Shown piece by piece: positions 1 through 9,706 of a DNA stretch of 64,000 nt (position 1 is its first letter; the number at the start of each line of letters is the position of its first letter). This DNA comes from Tetrastigma voinierianum (taxonomy: Eukaryota; Streptophyta; Magnoliopsida; Vitales; Vitaceae), in NCBI GenBank assembly GCA_016808115.1, contig JAEQBH010003864.1:186001-250000 (forward strand), written 5' to 3'. The notes beneath the pieces were generated by a model that worked only from the letters and a program-made list of their open reading frames with translations, searched no databases and was not told where the DNA came from. A program made the position numbers and the translations under genes.

Positions 1-720
1 TAAAATTAGCAAATCTTGTACGTTTGTACCACAGGCAATAGATACTCAAATAGTTTTAAGACCACATACTTCATGGATTATGGTATTTGTGATAACTTGT
101 ATCTTTGTAATAGTTGTGCTTCTTATTGAGTCCATTTTAAGTTTATGTCCTTGGAAAATCTATTTCTCACAATTGTTTCTTTAATAGTTGGACTTCTAAT
201 ATTTGAACTCTTTTAGCATTACCACCCAGAAAATTTGGTTCATTGTTCTTACAGCTGAATGAAGACAAAAAATTATATGTATTGGTGTTTTGTTCTACTA
301 CTTTTTAGAGGAATTGGTTTAAAAGCAAACAAACAAAAAGTTATTTAATAAATCTAACATACTTTTATAACATTTAAAATATACCCCACTAGACAAAATT
401 ACCCCTCAATGTGTCTTTCCATCACTGATCGGTCATTTCTCTCTTGTTTTCTTTTGGTTTCATTCTTGAGCTTTCTTCCTTCAAACCTTCAAAATCTGAA
501 CTTGGGTTCTTATTTTCTTTATATATCACTTAAAGAATCCCAACAATTTCTCTTCACCCGTTTAATCCTTGTTCATGTTCTTCTTCTTTTAAGAGCATCT
601 CAAGTTCAAGAAGAAGAACTTATGTCGGATGTGATGTGAAGAAGAAGTGATTTAATCCCCAAATTCAAACCCGACTTCTTCCAAACGCTAGCGTAAATTT
701 GATGACACTTGAAGAAGCTT
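1..720. other. AT-rich intergenic DNA, no gene recognised
   Basis: Low-GC sequence with scattered A/T runs. The open frame near 409-639 is a hydrophobic, leucine/serine-rich translation with no recognisable domain and no homologous context, so I do not call a gene. Confidence 0.6.
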
Positions 721-1300
721 GAAGGGTGTCAGATCTGAGTTGCAACACATTTTCTATTGATATTGGATTTAACCTTCGTTAAGTTAGCATCCGAACAAAC
801 TTGAAGGGTGTCAAGTCCAGGTTTCCATCACAATTTATGTACATGTTAGACTTAACAATCGTTAAGTTAGCCTTTGAACAAAATTAAAGGGTGTCAAGTC
901 CAAGTTTTTAACAGATTTTCTACTGATATTGGATTTAACCTTCGTTAAGTTAGCATTTGAACAAACTTGAAGGGTGTCAAGTCTAGAATTCTAACACAGT
1001 TTCTATACATGTTGGACTTAACCATCGTTAAGTTAACATTTGAACAAAATTGAAGGGTGTCAAGTCCAGGTTTCTAACACAGCTTCTATACATGTTGGAT
1101 TTAACCATCGTTAAGTTAGTATTTAAACAAACTTGAAGAGGGTTAAGTTCAGGTTTGTAACACAATAACTATTTAGTTTGGACTTAACCATCGTTAAGTT
1201 ATATTTTAACAACCTTGAAGGGGGTTAAGTCCAAGCTTGTAATAGAGTAGCTATTTAGATTGGACTAACCATATATTTGAACAAACTTGGTATAAAATCT
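721..1300. repeat. 83-bp minisatellite, about 7 copies
   Basis: The motif GAAGGGTGTCAAGTCCAG (with variants) recurs at 721, 803, 886, 969, 1052, 1135 and 1217, giving a period of 82-83 bp. A final partial unit decays after about 1260. Each unit also holds a conserved TTAACCATCGTTAAGTTAG block. Copies 1 and 3 share TGATATTGGATTTAACCTTCG while copies 2, 4 and 5 share a CATGTTGGACTTAACC-like form, so an alternating dimer is visible at the left end. Divergence increases to the right. Confidence 0.9.
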
Positions 1301-1689
1301 TGGACTTAACCATTATAACAAAGTTGCTATTTAGTATCAAATCTAAAAGAGAATCGGTGAAAGAGAAGAAATAGAAATGTGGGAGAAAGAAATAAGGAAA
1401 GGAAAATAGAGGGAAAAGGAAAGTTGGAGGGAGATGAGAGTAAGTTTCCATATGGTGGTTAGAAGGATAAATTTGTCCAAATGATGTGTTTTTATCCTTC
1501 TTTTTTAGGTTTTAACAAAAGGGGTTAGATTTGCAATATTTTTTCCCATTTATCCCTTTCAAATAGTTACCTCATTTTTTATAATAAAAAATAAATTAAA
1601 GAGAGCAATAGCTCATGCATTCAATTCCTTGAATCTCCATTAAGGTACATACAATAGTGAAATATATATAGAGGATGGTGGGCTTTATG
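1301..1689. other. Spacer between minisatellite and LTR element, no gene
   Basis: A purine-rich stretch (GAAAGAGAAGAAATAG and similar, 1355-1440) followed by AT-rich DNA. Nothing protein-like is recognised on either strand. Confidence 0.5.
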
Positions 1690-2504
1690 TGATAATGACC
1701 CAAAAGGGTTGTAATTTTGATAGGGATAAGACAAAAGAGATAATTACCTTGTAGGTTGGGTTGGGTATTGATGATGCCTTTTTCATCCAGAACTGGGCTG
1801 GAGCGTGTTGGAATCGGGCCGGCTGGGCATCATTTGGAGGTAGATCGTAATTTGGCTGGATGTTGGACTCCTCTGCAATAGCAAGAAAGAAAGAGGATCG
1901 GCGGGGCTTGCGGATTTGCGCTCTGATGCCCTAAAGTCGATTCTTTCTTGTGGAAGGAATGTGTCACTTAGGGAATGAAGTATTGGTGCATAAGTCTACG
2001 TACCTTTCACAGATGGAGTGGCCTAGTATTTATAGTATATGTTTTTCCCAATTGGATGGTGATAAGGATTCTCTCTTATTGGATGAGAGATTTTCTTTCC
2101 CCTTATAGGTGTCGAGTTAATAAAGGGATAATTGAGACCGGTTATTGGGAATTATCCTACTTCTCTTATTGGTGAGATATGGTTTGATTTACAGGATAAG
2201 CAGTTATTGAGAATTATCCTACTTCCCTTATTGGTGAGATCTGGTTTGATTTACATGATAAGCAGTTATTGGGAATTATCCTATTTCCCTTATTGGTGAG
2301 ATTTGGTTTGATTCTGAGGATAAGCGGTTAATGGGGGTGTCACCCTTAGTAATTGAATTTAGTTTGATTTACAGATATAGACGCTCTTGTTTGGGCTTAT
2401 ATTTGGGGATGTCATCAAGGGCTATTGCTAGTACTAGACCCGTTTTTAATCCCGTTTTGGGCTTGCGTCTTTGGCCTGCGCACCTATTATTTCAAACCCC
2501 ATCA
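1690..2504 (-). repeat. 3' LTR of element G
   Basis: The inner edge is CCCCATCA at 2504, so on the minus strand the LTR begins TGATGGGG, directly after a G-rich tract. It matches the 6085-6757 copy over most of its length. The outer (left) end is placed at TGTGATAATGACCC near 1690 but similarity to the other LTR is weak before about 1767. Confidence 0.7.
2141..2335. repeat. 62-bp tandem repeat inside LTR G (three units)
   Basis: GTTATTGGGAATTATCC followed by CTTATTGGTGAGAT and GGTTTGATTTACAGGATAAG repeats with starts at 2141, 2203 and 2265, and a partial start at 2327. The sister LTR has only two units, at 6520 and 6582, so unit number changed after the two LTRs were made or by unequal exchange. 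Confidence 0.9.
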
Positions 2505-2521
2505 ATTGCCCCCCCAACCTT
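2505..2521 (-). other. Polypurine tract of element G
   Basis: On the minus strand the run AAAGGTTGGGGGGGCAAT lies immediately upstream of the LTR start TGATGGGG. This is the expected position for the plus-strand priming site of an LTR element. Confidence 0.7.
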
Positions 2522-5500
2522 TGACTAAGCGAGCGTAGGCAAGGGTTGTATCGCTTCTCGGATCAGGCGTGATATCCACGTGGCTACTTAGGAAGGGTTT
2601 GATTAGTTTTATCGCTTTTTTTATTGTCTTGCCAATTTGAGCTGCTTGGTTTCTAGGCTGTTGCGCCTTCTGAACTGAGCTACTTAGCTCTTGGGCTATT
2701 CTACCTTTTTGGGTGGTTTATGCTCTTTTCAACCGTGGCCTGTTAGCTCCCTTGAGCTGAGGCTGCGAGGCTCTTTAAAGCCCCGCGGTACACATGGCTC
2801 TGAGCTACATATGGCTCCTTAAGCTACTTACCTTCGAGCGAGCTACTTGGCTCCTGGGCTATTCTGCCTCCCGAGTATTTATACTCTTTTGAGCGGAGCT
2901 CGCTCTGCAGAACATTGCGCCTTCTAAGCTTAGCTACTTGGCTCTGGGCTGTGCGCCTCCCAGGTTGTTATGCTCTTTTGAACTAAGTTGTTCGCTTCTG
3001 GGCTGTTGTGCCTTACGGGGCCCGAGCTACTTGGCTCTTGGGCGGCGAGGCTTCTTGGTGATGGCTCTACAAACTAAGTAGGCTGGGCCCACAGGCGTGA
3101 GGCCTTCACAGCACAATTAAGCTCTACGCAGCGAGCTCTTGGGCTCACGGACGAGGCGCTACGTTTGTTAAGCTCACAAAGCGGCTGCTAGGCTCTAGCG
3201 TGAGGCCTTCTGATGTAGCTCTACAATGGTGTTGGGCTCTGGGCGATGAGGGCCTTCACAATTTGTTAAACTCACGCAAGCCCAGCCGATTGTCTTACGG
3301 GCGCGAGGCCTTCCTACTGAGAGCTATTAAGCTCTATGTGGCTTGTTTGGGCTCTGGGCGCTAAGGCCTTCACAGTGTTAAACTCACGCAACTTGGGCGG
3401 CTAGGCTCTTGGGCGTGAGAGGAGCCTTCTTGAGGCTGTTAAGCTCTGTGGCTGGTTTTGCCTTTCGACTCTGGCGGCGAGGCCTTCCCCCGAGCTGTTA
3501 AGCTTTGTAAGGCGAGATCTTCCCCGGGCTCTTGGGCGTTGAGGCCTTCTAGGCCCAGTAAGCTCTGAGTGAGCAATTTGGGCTCTAGGCGTTGAGGCCT
3601 TCACATTTGTTAAGCTACGCAACATGACGGTGGGCTCCTGGGCGTTGAGGGCCTTCACGATGCAATTAAGCTCTTGAATTGAAATTTGTTGGGCTCTGGG
3701 CGATAGAGCCTTTAAATTGTTAAGCTCTAGCGACGAATTTGGGCTCCTGGCCTTTGAGGGCCTTCTTGAGCTATTAAGCTCTACAAGTTGGCTTGGTTGG
3801 GCTCTTGGGCGTTGAGGCACAGCTACGAACATTAAGCTCCACAAGCGAGCTGTTGGGCTCTGAGCTGCGGCTCGGTGGTACATGGCGATTAGCGGTTGCG
3901 CTGACAATTTGCTTGGCTCGTGGCTGAGTGGCTGCATCGAGCCCGGAAGCTATTGGACTCCTAAGCTACTTGGCTCAAAGTGGCTACATGCTTTGTCGAC
4001 CCGGTACGCTGTCCGTGGGCTAATATGCAGTGACGGCTCTCTGTTTATATGGCCTTTCTGGCTTGATTGAGCTCTTAGTAGTTGTTGAGAGCTCAGTGGG
4101 CTGTCTGCTGGTGACGACTCTGCGACTATATGGCCTTTCTGGCCAGTTAAGCTCTTGACCCAGCTGTTGAGGCTCTGTGGGCTAATCTGCCTGAGTTGAA
4201 CTGGCTCTACGGCTATATGAAATTTCCTGAGTAGTTGAGCTCTTGAAAATTGAAATTTCTTTGAGGCTCAGGTGGGCTAATCTACAGAAATTTGACGGCT
4301 CTGTTGCTATATGGCCTTTCACAGTATTTGAGCTCTTGGCGGTATTGGGATTTCAGTGGGCTAATATGCTGGCGAATTAGCTCACGAGGCTATATGGCCT
4401 TTCTTGAGGCTTGATTGAGCTCTTGACGGGATTCGCGAGGGCTCAGTGGGCTACCGGGCCTTAGTTGAAGCGAGTTAAGCTTGTGAGAAACTAAATGCGA
4501 GAGGCTCGATGGGCTAATACACTGAGCAGGCTTTGTCTCTTAGGCTACGCCTTAGTTTGAGCAGATGGCGGAGTTCTTGAGGCTTAGGTAAAATTTGTCT
4601 TTCTAAGAGTGACGCTCTTGGGCTACGAGGATTTAGTTGACGGTGAGCTCTTGACGAGGCTACTGGGCTCGGAGTGGGCTATTTCTAATCTGCTTGGGTG
4701 GGCGGCTGGGACACCGAGGCCTTAGTTGAGCAATTGAGCTTTTGAAAGCTGAGTTATTGAGGCTCTGTGGGCTAATACACTGGCGAAGGCGGCTCTGAGC
4801 TGCTGGCATAGTTGAGCGGTTGAGCTCTTGGCCAGGCTACTAAGGCTCTATGGAGCTATCTGCCCTATATTTGAGGGCGCTCTGGGCTACGGGCCTTAGT
4901 TGGCAGGTTGGGCTTTAGCCCAGTACGAGGCTCAGTGGGTTAATTTACTGAGGCGAGAACGGGCTCTGGGCTAATGGCCTTAGTTAAGAGTTGAGCTCTT
5001 GAAAGGCGGAGCTCTGCGGGGCTCAGTGGGCTAATGCTGGTGAACTAGCCACGGGCTCACCCAGGCCTTAGTTGGCCAGTTGAGCTCTTGAAAACTAAGT
5101 ATTGAGGCTCAGTAGGGCTAATCTGCTTTGGTTGACGGCTCAGGGCTACATGGCCTTAGTTGAGGCGGGTTGATGAAAGTGAATACGAGGAAGCTCAGGT
5201 GGGCCTATCTGCTGAGAAATTTGAAGGCCCAGCTCTGGGCTACCAGTAGTTGAGTAGTTTAGCTTTTGAGGCGAATCTTTGAGGCTCGGGTGGGCTGTCT
5301 GCTGGCGAGACGGCTCTGGGCTACATGGCCTTAGTTAAGCAGTTGAGCTCTTGAAAACTGAGCTACTAAGGCTCCGTGGGCTAATCTGCCTGAGCTGAAC
5401 TGGCTCCTGGGCTACCGGGCCTTAGTTGAGCATTTTAGCTCTTGAAAACTAAGCTGCGGGGGTTCGGGTGGGCCTGGCATATACTGGTGAGAAGCGGCTC

Positions 5501-5740
5501 TGGGCTACATGGCCTTTTCCGAGTAGTTGAGCTCTTGAAAACTAGGCTGCGAGGCTCGGAGTGGGCTAATCTGCTGGTGAACTTATACGGGCAACATCAG
5601 CCTTGTACGACGGTTGAGCTCTTGGCTAATTTCTTGAGGAGCTCGTGGGCCCTAATCTGCTGGTGAACTAGCTCTGGGCTACATGTGGCCTCAGTTGACG
5701 GTTCGAGCTCTTGAAGCGAGGATTCTTGAGGCTCCATAGG
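2522..5740. repeat. GC-rich degenerate tandem array in body of element G
   Basis: A dense array of short units. In the left half (about 2640-3880) units of roughly 50-70 bp carry GTTAAGCTCT, TTGGGCTCTGGGCG and TTGAGGCCTTCACA. In the right half (about 3880-5740) units of roughly 85-105 bp carry TTGAGCTCTTGAAAACT, GAGGCTCAGTGGGCTAATCTGC and GGCTCTGGGCTACATGGCCTTAGT. The array is clearly more GC-rich than its surroundings and full of SacI-like GAGCTC palindromes. Minus-strand frames (for example 3937 down to 3401) translate to a degenerate repeated peptide with ELN, KAL and PRAQ blocks; I read this as a consequence of the DNA repeats rather than a real protein. Confidence 0.85.
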
Positions 5741-6061
5741 CTAATACTTTGGCGGGCGGCTTCTGTTTATATGGCACTTTTCTTGAGTGGTCGTTGGGCT
5801 CTTGGGCGACATGGCCCACACAGTGGCGCGGTGACTACGAGAGGTGGTGTTATGGCCTTCCTGGGCCTGTCGTACTTCCCGCGGGCTTTGCATCTTCCTG
5901 GTGAGTTGCTCTAATTTCCTTATCAAGCATTGGTTGGTGAGACGGAGTGTCTCTATCTCGTTTGTGTTATCGTGTATAGTTTCCAGCGCGCGTGTAAGAG
6001 GTTGGCTATCTGCGTTGCCTTGCTGGTCTTGCATCCTTGAGGGATTGGTGCGGCTCCACAC
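5741..6061 (-). pseudogene. gag-like N-terminus of element G
   Basis: A 106-residue minus-strand frame starting at 6061, directly downstream of the primer site. It contains SQPLTRALETIHDNTNEIE followed by LRLTNQCLIRKLEQLTRKM, a heptad-like coiled coil typical of the start of plant Ty3/gypsy Gag proteins, then a basic SPREVRQAQEG stretch. It stops before any matrix or capsid domain and runs into the tandem array. Position and coiled-coil character support a Gag leader; the family match is from recall of plant gypsy Gag proteins, not a search. The element is probably a TR-GAG-like derivative that lost pol. Confidence 0.6.
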
Positions 6062-6070
6062 TTGTGTTAC

Positions 6071-6083
6071 GAGGTTGATACCA
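6071..6083 (-). other. Primer binding site of element G (tRNA-Met-like)
   Basis: On the minus strand TGGTATCAACCTC begins two bases after the LTR end. The first eight bases match the common plant tRNA-iMet primer site TGGTATCAGAGC. Confidence 0.65.
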
Positions 6084-6084
6084 T

Positions 6085-6757
6085 TGATTCTTGAGAGGGT
6101 GCTTTATTTGTAAAGGCTACATGTCGTTCCTGAGGCAGCGAGGGCGCATATTGATGATGCCTTTTAAACCGAGTGGGGTGGAGAGTGTTGAATTCTTTAG
6201 TTTGGAGCTGGATTTGTCGTTGGGCCGGTTCGACGCTCGGGCGTTGGGCTCCTGCAAAACCGGAAAGAAAGAGGATCGGCGGGGCTCGCCACGTTCACGG
6301 CCTCCGATGCACTAAATCGGTTCTTTCCTATGGAAGAGAGAATATTAGCTGCAGAATGAAGTGTTAGTTATAAGAATGCACCTTTTTCACTTGGGTGGGT
6401 GGCTTGGTATTTATAGTAGATGTTTTTCCCAATTGGATGGTGATAAGGATTCTCTCTTATTGGATGGGGAATTTTCTTTCCTTATCGTTGTCAGATTAAT
6501 AAGGGATAATTAGAGAGCAGTTATTGAGAATTATCCTACTTCCCTTATTGGTGAGATTTAGTTTGATTTACAGGAAAAGCAGTTATTGGGAATTATCCTA
6601 TTTCCCTTATTGGTGAGATTTGGTTTGATTTACAGGATATGGACTCTTGTTTTGGGCCTATATTTGAGGGGATGTCATCAAGGGCTTTGTGCTAGTGCGG
6701 AGCCCGTTTTAATCCACGTTTGGGCTTGCGTATTGGGCTGTGCACCTATTATTTCAA
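6085..6757 (-). repeat. 5' LTR of element G
   Basis: On the plus strand it starts TTGATTCTTGAG next to the primer site and matches the left LTR from TATTGATGATGCC (about 6150) to CACCTATTATTTCAA (6757). After 6757 it departs from the left LTR end, so the outer end is mutated or truncated and no target duplication can be read. Confidence 0.7.
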
Positions 6758-7128
6758 GCGTAGTATGATATTATAGATTAGTTATAATTTTGATACTACT
6801 TGTTGAGGGAAGACATAAAATTTTCCAAAGAGCATTCGGCAAGATAATGAGCTAAGTATGTATAGTATTTTTCAAATTAAAAAGCACATTAATATTTGTA
6901 TCTAATGACAAGCTTTCGAATGGAAAACTAGTAGCTATATGAAGGTGTGGTTTGATAGAAGACAAGTTGAGTTGGTTCTTCTATCGATCACTAGGTTTGT
7001 TAATATGAACTTTAAGTCATTGATGCTGTAAATGGTAGGTAGATAACTATATTTTGGGTTTCATGGGTTGAAAAATTGTTGTTGATACTCCTTATCTCTA
7101 AGCTTAAGCCTTTTCACACACATGCAAG

Positions 7129-7200
<72 letters not shown>
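7129..7200. repeat. (TA)n microsatellite
   Basis: About 36 uninterrupted TA/AT dinucleotides. Self-complementary and likely polymorphic. Confidence 0.98.
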
Positions 7201-7202
<2 letters not shown>

Positions 7203-7529
7203 TTCTTTGCTATATATATATTATATTATGGTTGAATTTTATCTCTTATGCATACTTTGTGTGCTTCAAATATAATGAATGAAGCCGAATTGCATATTAT
7301 CTTAATGAATGAGGCTTCTTAATAATAAACAAATCTTTATTGTTTTTAAAGGAATGATAGAAAAACATAAATGGCTGATTTTATAATCTCTAAAAGATGT
7401 CTATTATTATCAACCCTATGTACTGAAACCTTCAAAAGTTGAGCCTAAACGAAGCCTTCCTCAAGGTTTCCGTTTGCACATATATACATAATTTGGTCGT
7501 AATTCTCTAATTTATCCAATGGTTTTGTT

Positions 7530-7530
7530 T

Positions 7531-7563
<33 letters not shown>
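7530..7563. repeat. Poly-T tract
   Basis: An uninterrupted T run of about 33. It could be a retroposed poly(A) tail on the minus strand, but no retroposed body is recognised to its left. Confidence 0.95.
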
Positions 7564-7564
<1 letters not shown>

Positions 7565-7648
7565 TAAAACAAAGGAACTTGAAACTTTTGAAACCTAAGG
7601 AAAGAAAGAAAGAAAAAGAAGAAAACTGAACCTCTTGTTGCATCTCAT

Positions 7649-7671
7649 GGTATATATATATATATATATAA
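7649..7671. repeat. Short (TA)n microsatellite
   Basis: About 11 TA dinucleotides. Confidence 0.9.
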
Positions 7672-8171
7672 TATTACTTTTTTGTTGTTGCAGGCTTCAT
7701 GTTGTAAAGTTCGCTTGGGGTATCTATAGGTTCTTTTAATTTCTCTGACACTATTATATTTTGGAGTATCTTGTCGTAATTTATTTTTTCAAAAAATTTA
7801 AACTTGAACTAATATTTTCTCTACTTGAAACAGGTTGGTGACATGCAGAACTCAACTCAATTTGGAATTCAAGATGACCTTGCAAGATTTTTAGTATTTA
7901 TTATTTATTTTAATCATGTACCCGCAGATTACATATATGTCTATCCGGCAGCTAAAAATATTTTATAGTTTCAAATATGATATGTATTTTCTAGCCGACA
8001 TTAGAAATGAGGGAGTTTGATTCAAATTTCGTTATGAATATAAATTTTGATATTGGGTGGGTTTTGGATTCCATAAAGTTCTTTGATTAAGGATTAATTT
8101 TAACAATGATTGAGTATAGACCAATGGCTTTAACAAAAACATAAGTTAACCTTGACATAAGAAAAACAACC

Positions 8172-9314
8172 TTAACATATGTGGTATACAACCTTGATAG
8201 TCGAGGAAGAAACAATGATAAATGATACACTAGGATCAACATTGGAAATCCATTTGTTGGAGTTGTCGGAATCCAAAATGAATATTTGTGGATTGGAGGC
8301 ACACTTGTGATTCAACGCGTACTTTGCATCACAATAATAACACAATCCTTTTTCTCTTTGACTTTGCATTTCGACTAGGGAAATTTTACGAATGGTGTAT
8401 TGTGGCGAAGGTGTGGTTTGCAAGTTAAGGCGTTTTTTTTTGTCAACGGAGAAGAAGATGGAAGAGGCGGCGGGGACGGTTTAGATTGGTGTGTGAGATA
8501 GGGTTGTGGGTGGTGTTGGGCAGAGTAAGTTTTGGGCTGGGCTGTGCGAAGAGCAATTTTGGACTCCTGTAAACAGTTCATCGAAATAGCCTGAGACAAA
8601 GAAGCGGGCTGCATGGCAAGAACCTCCACTTGTAACTCCGGCAACAAACCCTCCACAAAGCTGAGGAACGAGAAGATAACCCCGTCGTCCGATTCTCGAG
8701 AACTTCAAATTCGGACTGGTATGCTTCCACAGTAGTTTTTTGAAGCAATTCGGAGGGACCAAAACGAAGTGCAGCAGCCGAGCAAATTCCGACCAAGAAC
8801 GGAATTGAGAATTGTTTGAAGCCCACTGGAACCATTGTAGAGCGCAACCCTCCATATAGACCGCAATAATTAGCAAACGCTGCTCATCAATGGTGGGATA
8901 AAAGAGAAAATACTGGGAGGCTCGGAAAAGCTAGTCGGAGATGTCATCGCCATCAAAGCGCGGAAAATCCATTCGATGAGGACGACCAGAAAGAAATGGA
9001 GGGCCCGAAACTGGTGGATTCAGGAAATTGGGATGCGGAGGCGACGGTGGTGGCGGCGGTGATGGTCGTGGAGGAGAAGCTTGGGAAAGGAAGGTCGACA
9101 ACCCAATTGAAGTCGATGGTTCCGAGGAAGGAGGAGGCACTGAATCCATACGCTCCTTAACAGAAGCTAATTGGAGAAGGATCTCACGCAAGGTCTTCTG
9201 CTTCAAGTCTAAGGAAGATTGGATTTGATCTTGCCGATCCGCCAGAGTTGCGGTTGTCTCACCCAATTTCTTGATCTGTTCATCCAAAACCTTGATTCGA
9301 GTTCCATCTGCCAT
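8172..9314 (-). pseudogene. gag: Ty3/gypsy gag polyprotein, frameshifted
   Basis: Start ATG at 9314 (MADGTRIKVLDEQIKKLGE), followed by a coiled coil, a proline-rich linker near residues 60-100 and the MDFPRFDGDD motif that opens plant gypsy capsid domains. After a stop near 8931 the frame continues with YFLFYPTIDEQRLLI, MEGCALQWFQW and WSEFARLL, all hallmarks of the Retrotrans_gag domain. It then shifts frame to FGPSELLQKTTVEAYQSEFE and to SLSQAISMNCLQESK. A zinc knuckle CYYCDAKYALNHKC follows near 8345-8300, with the usual G before H replaced by N. At least one stop and two or three frameshifts make it non-functional. In a live element this protein would form the cytoplasmic particle that packages the RNA. 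Family assignment is strong; the lineage within gypsy is not settled. Confidence 0.85.
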
Positions 9315-9322
9315 GGCTGTAG

Positions 9323-9338
9323 CTCAATGAAAGCACCA
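9323..9338 (-). other. Primer binding site of truncated gypsy element
   Basis: On the minus strand TGGTGCTTTCATTGAG starts one base after the LTR end and 9 bases before the gag ATG. The TGG start and position are those of a tRNA primer site; the donor tRNA is not determined. Confidence 0.7.
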
Positions 9339-9339
9339 G

Positions 9340-9706
9340 TGTAATGTCTTGCAAGTGAGTCTACAGCAACAAGAGAGCAGGGGAACAATCAATGGAAGAA
9401 AACTGTAGGGAATTCTGGATTTTTCTTTATTGCTATGAGAATATACTGAATATCAAAAAACGATTACAACAGAAAATAAGAGATGAAAGGCAAGTTCGAG
9501 AAGCCACTCTCCGAGCACAGGAATATTTTAAGAAGGAATAACAGAATGAAAAAAAGACAGATACCACCGCACCACTGTGTGACTCCCACGCACCCCCTTT
9601 TATTTGTCTTAGATACCTTTCTAAGCATTTGGGCCTTGTTTTAGCTCTCTTACCACGGCCCAAGGACAACCCAATTTCCTCTTTTTGTTAAGAATTTGTA
9701 TCAGCA
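9340..9706 (-). repeat. 5' LTR of truncated gypsy element
   Basis: On the minus strand it runs from TGATACAAATTC (9706) to ACATTACA (9340), giving TG...CA ends and 367 bp. The outer end is inferred from the TG and from the abrupt start of peroxidase-like sequence at 9707. Confidence 0.65.

Larger units (their letters stand above)
1690..6757 (-). mobile_element. Non-autonomous LTR retrotransposon G with tandem-repeat body
   Basis: Two direct repeats of about 650-800 bp (1690-2504 and 6085-6757) share long collinear blocks such as ATTGATGATGCCTTTT, AAAGAGGATCGGCGGGGCT and TTCCCAATTGGATGGTGAT. On the minus strand the order is right LTR, a tRNA-Met-like primer site (TGGTATCAACCTC, 6071-6083), a gag-like start (6061 down to 5741), about 3.2 kb of GC-rich tandem repeats, a polypurine tract next to 2505, then the left LTR. 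No protease, RT or integrase sequence is present, so it would have depended on a helper element. The left LTR outer edge is uncertain by roughly 80 bp, and the right LTR diverges at its outer end. Confidence 0.75.
6758..8085. other. AT-rich intergenic DNA with simple repeats, no gene
   Basis: No recognisable coding sequence. It contains a long (TA)n tract, a poly-T tract and a second short (TA)n tract, listed separately. The frame at 7076-7282 is only a translation of the (TA)n tract. Confidence 0.7.
8090..9706 (-). mobile_element. Truncated Ty3/gypsy element (5' LTR, primer site, gag)
   Basis: Reading the minus strand: LTR 9706 to 9340, primer site TGGTGCTTTCATTGAG (9338-9323), then gag from 9314. 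Sequence recognisable as Gag ends near 8170 after the zinc knuckle and there is no pol, so the 3' part of the element is missing. The right edge of its LTR is also the point where the peroxidase pseudogene begins. Confidence 0.75.

Noticed and set aside
409..639. 76-codon open frame near the left edge
   Set aside because: Leucine/serine-rich composition from pyrimidine-rich DNA, no motif, no flanking gene structure.
3401..3937. 178-codon minus-strand frame
   Set aside because: It lies within the GC-rich tandem array; the peptide repeats follow the DNA repeats and neighbouring units are frameshifted, so no selection on a protein is evident.
7076..7282. Frame of alternating Tyr-Ile
   Set aside because: Translation of the (TA)n microsatellite.
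9028..9228. Glycine-rich plus-strand frame
   Set aside because: Antisense to the proline-rich linker of the gypsy gag.
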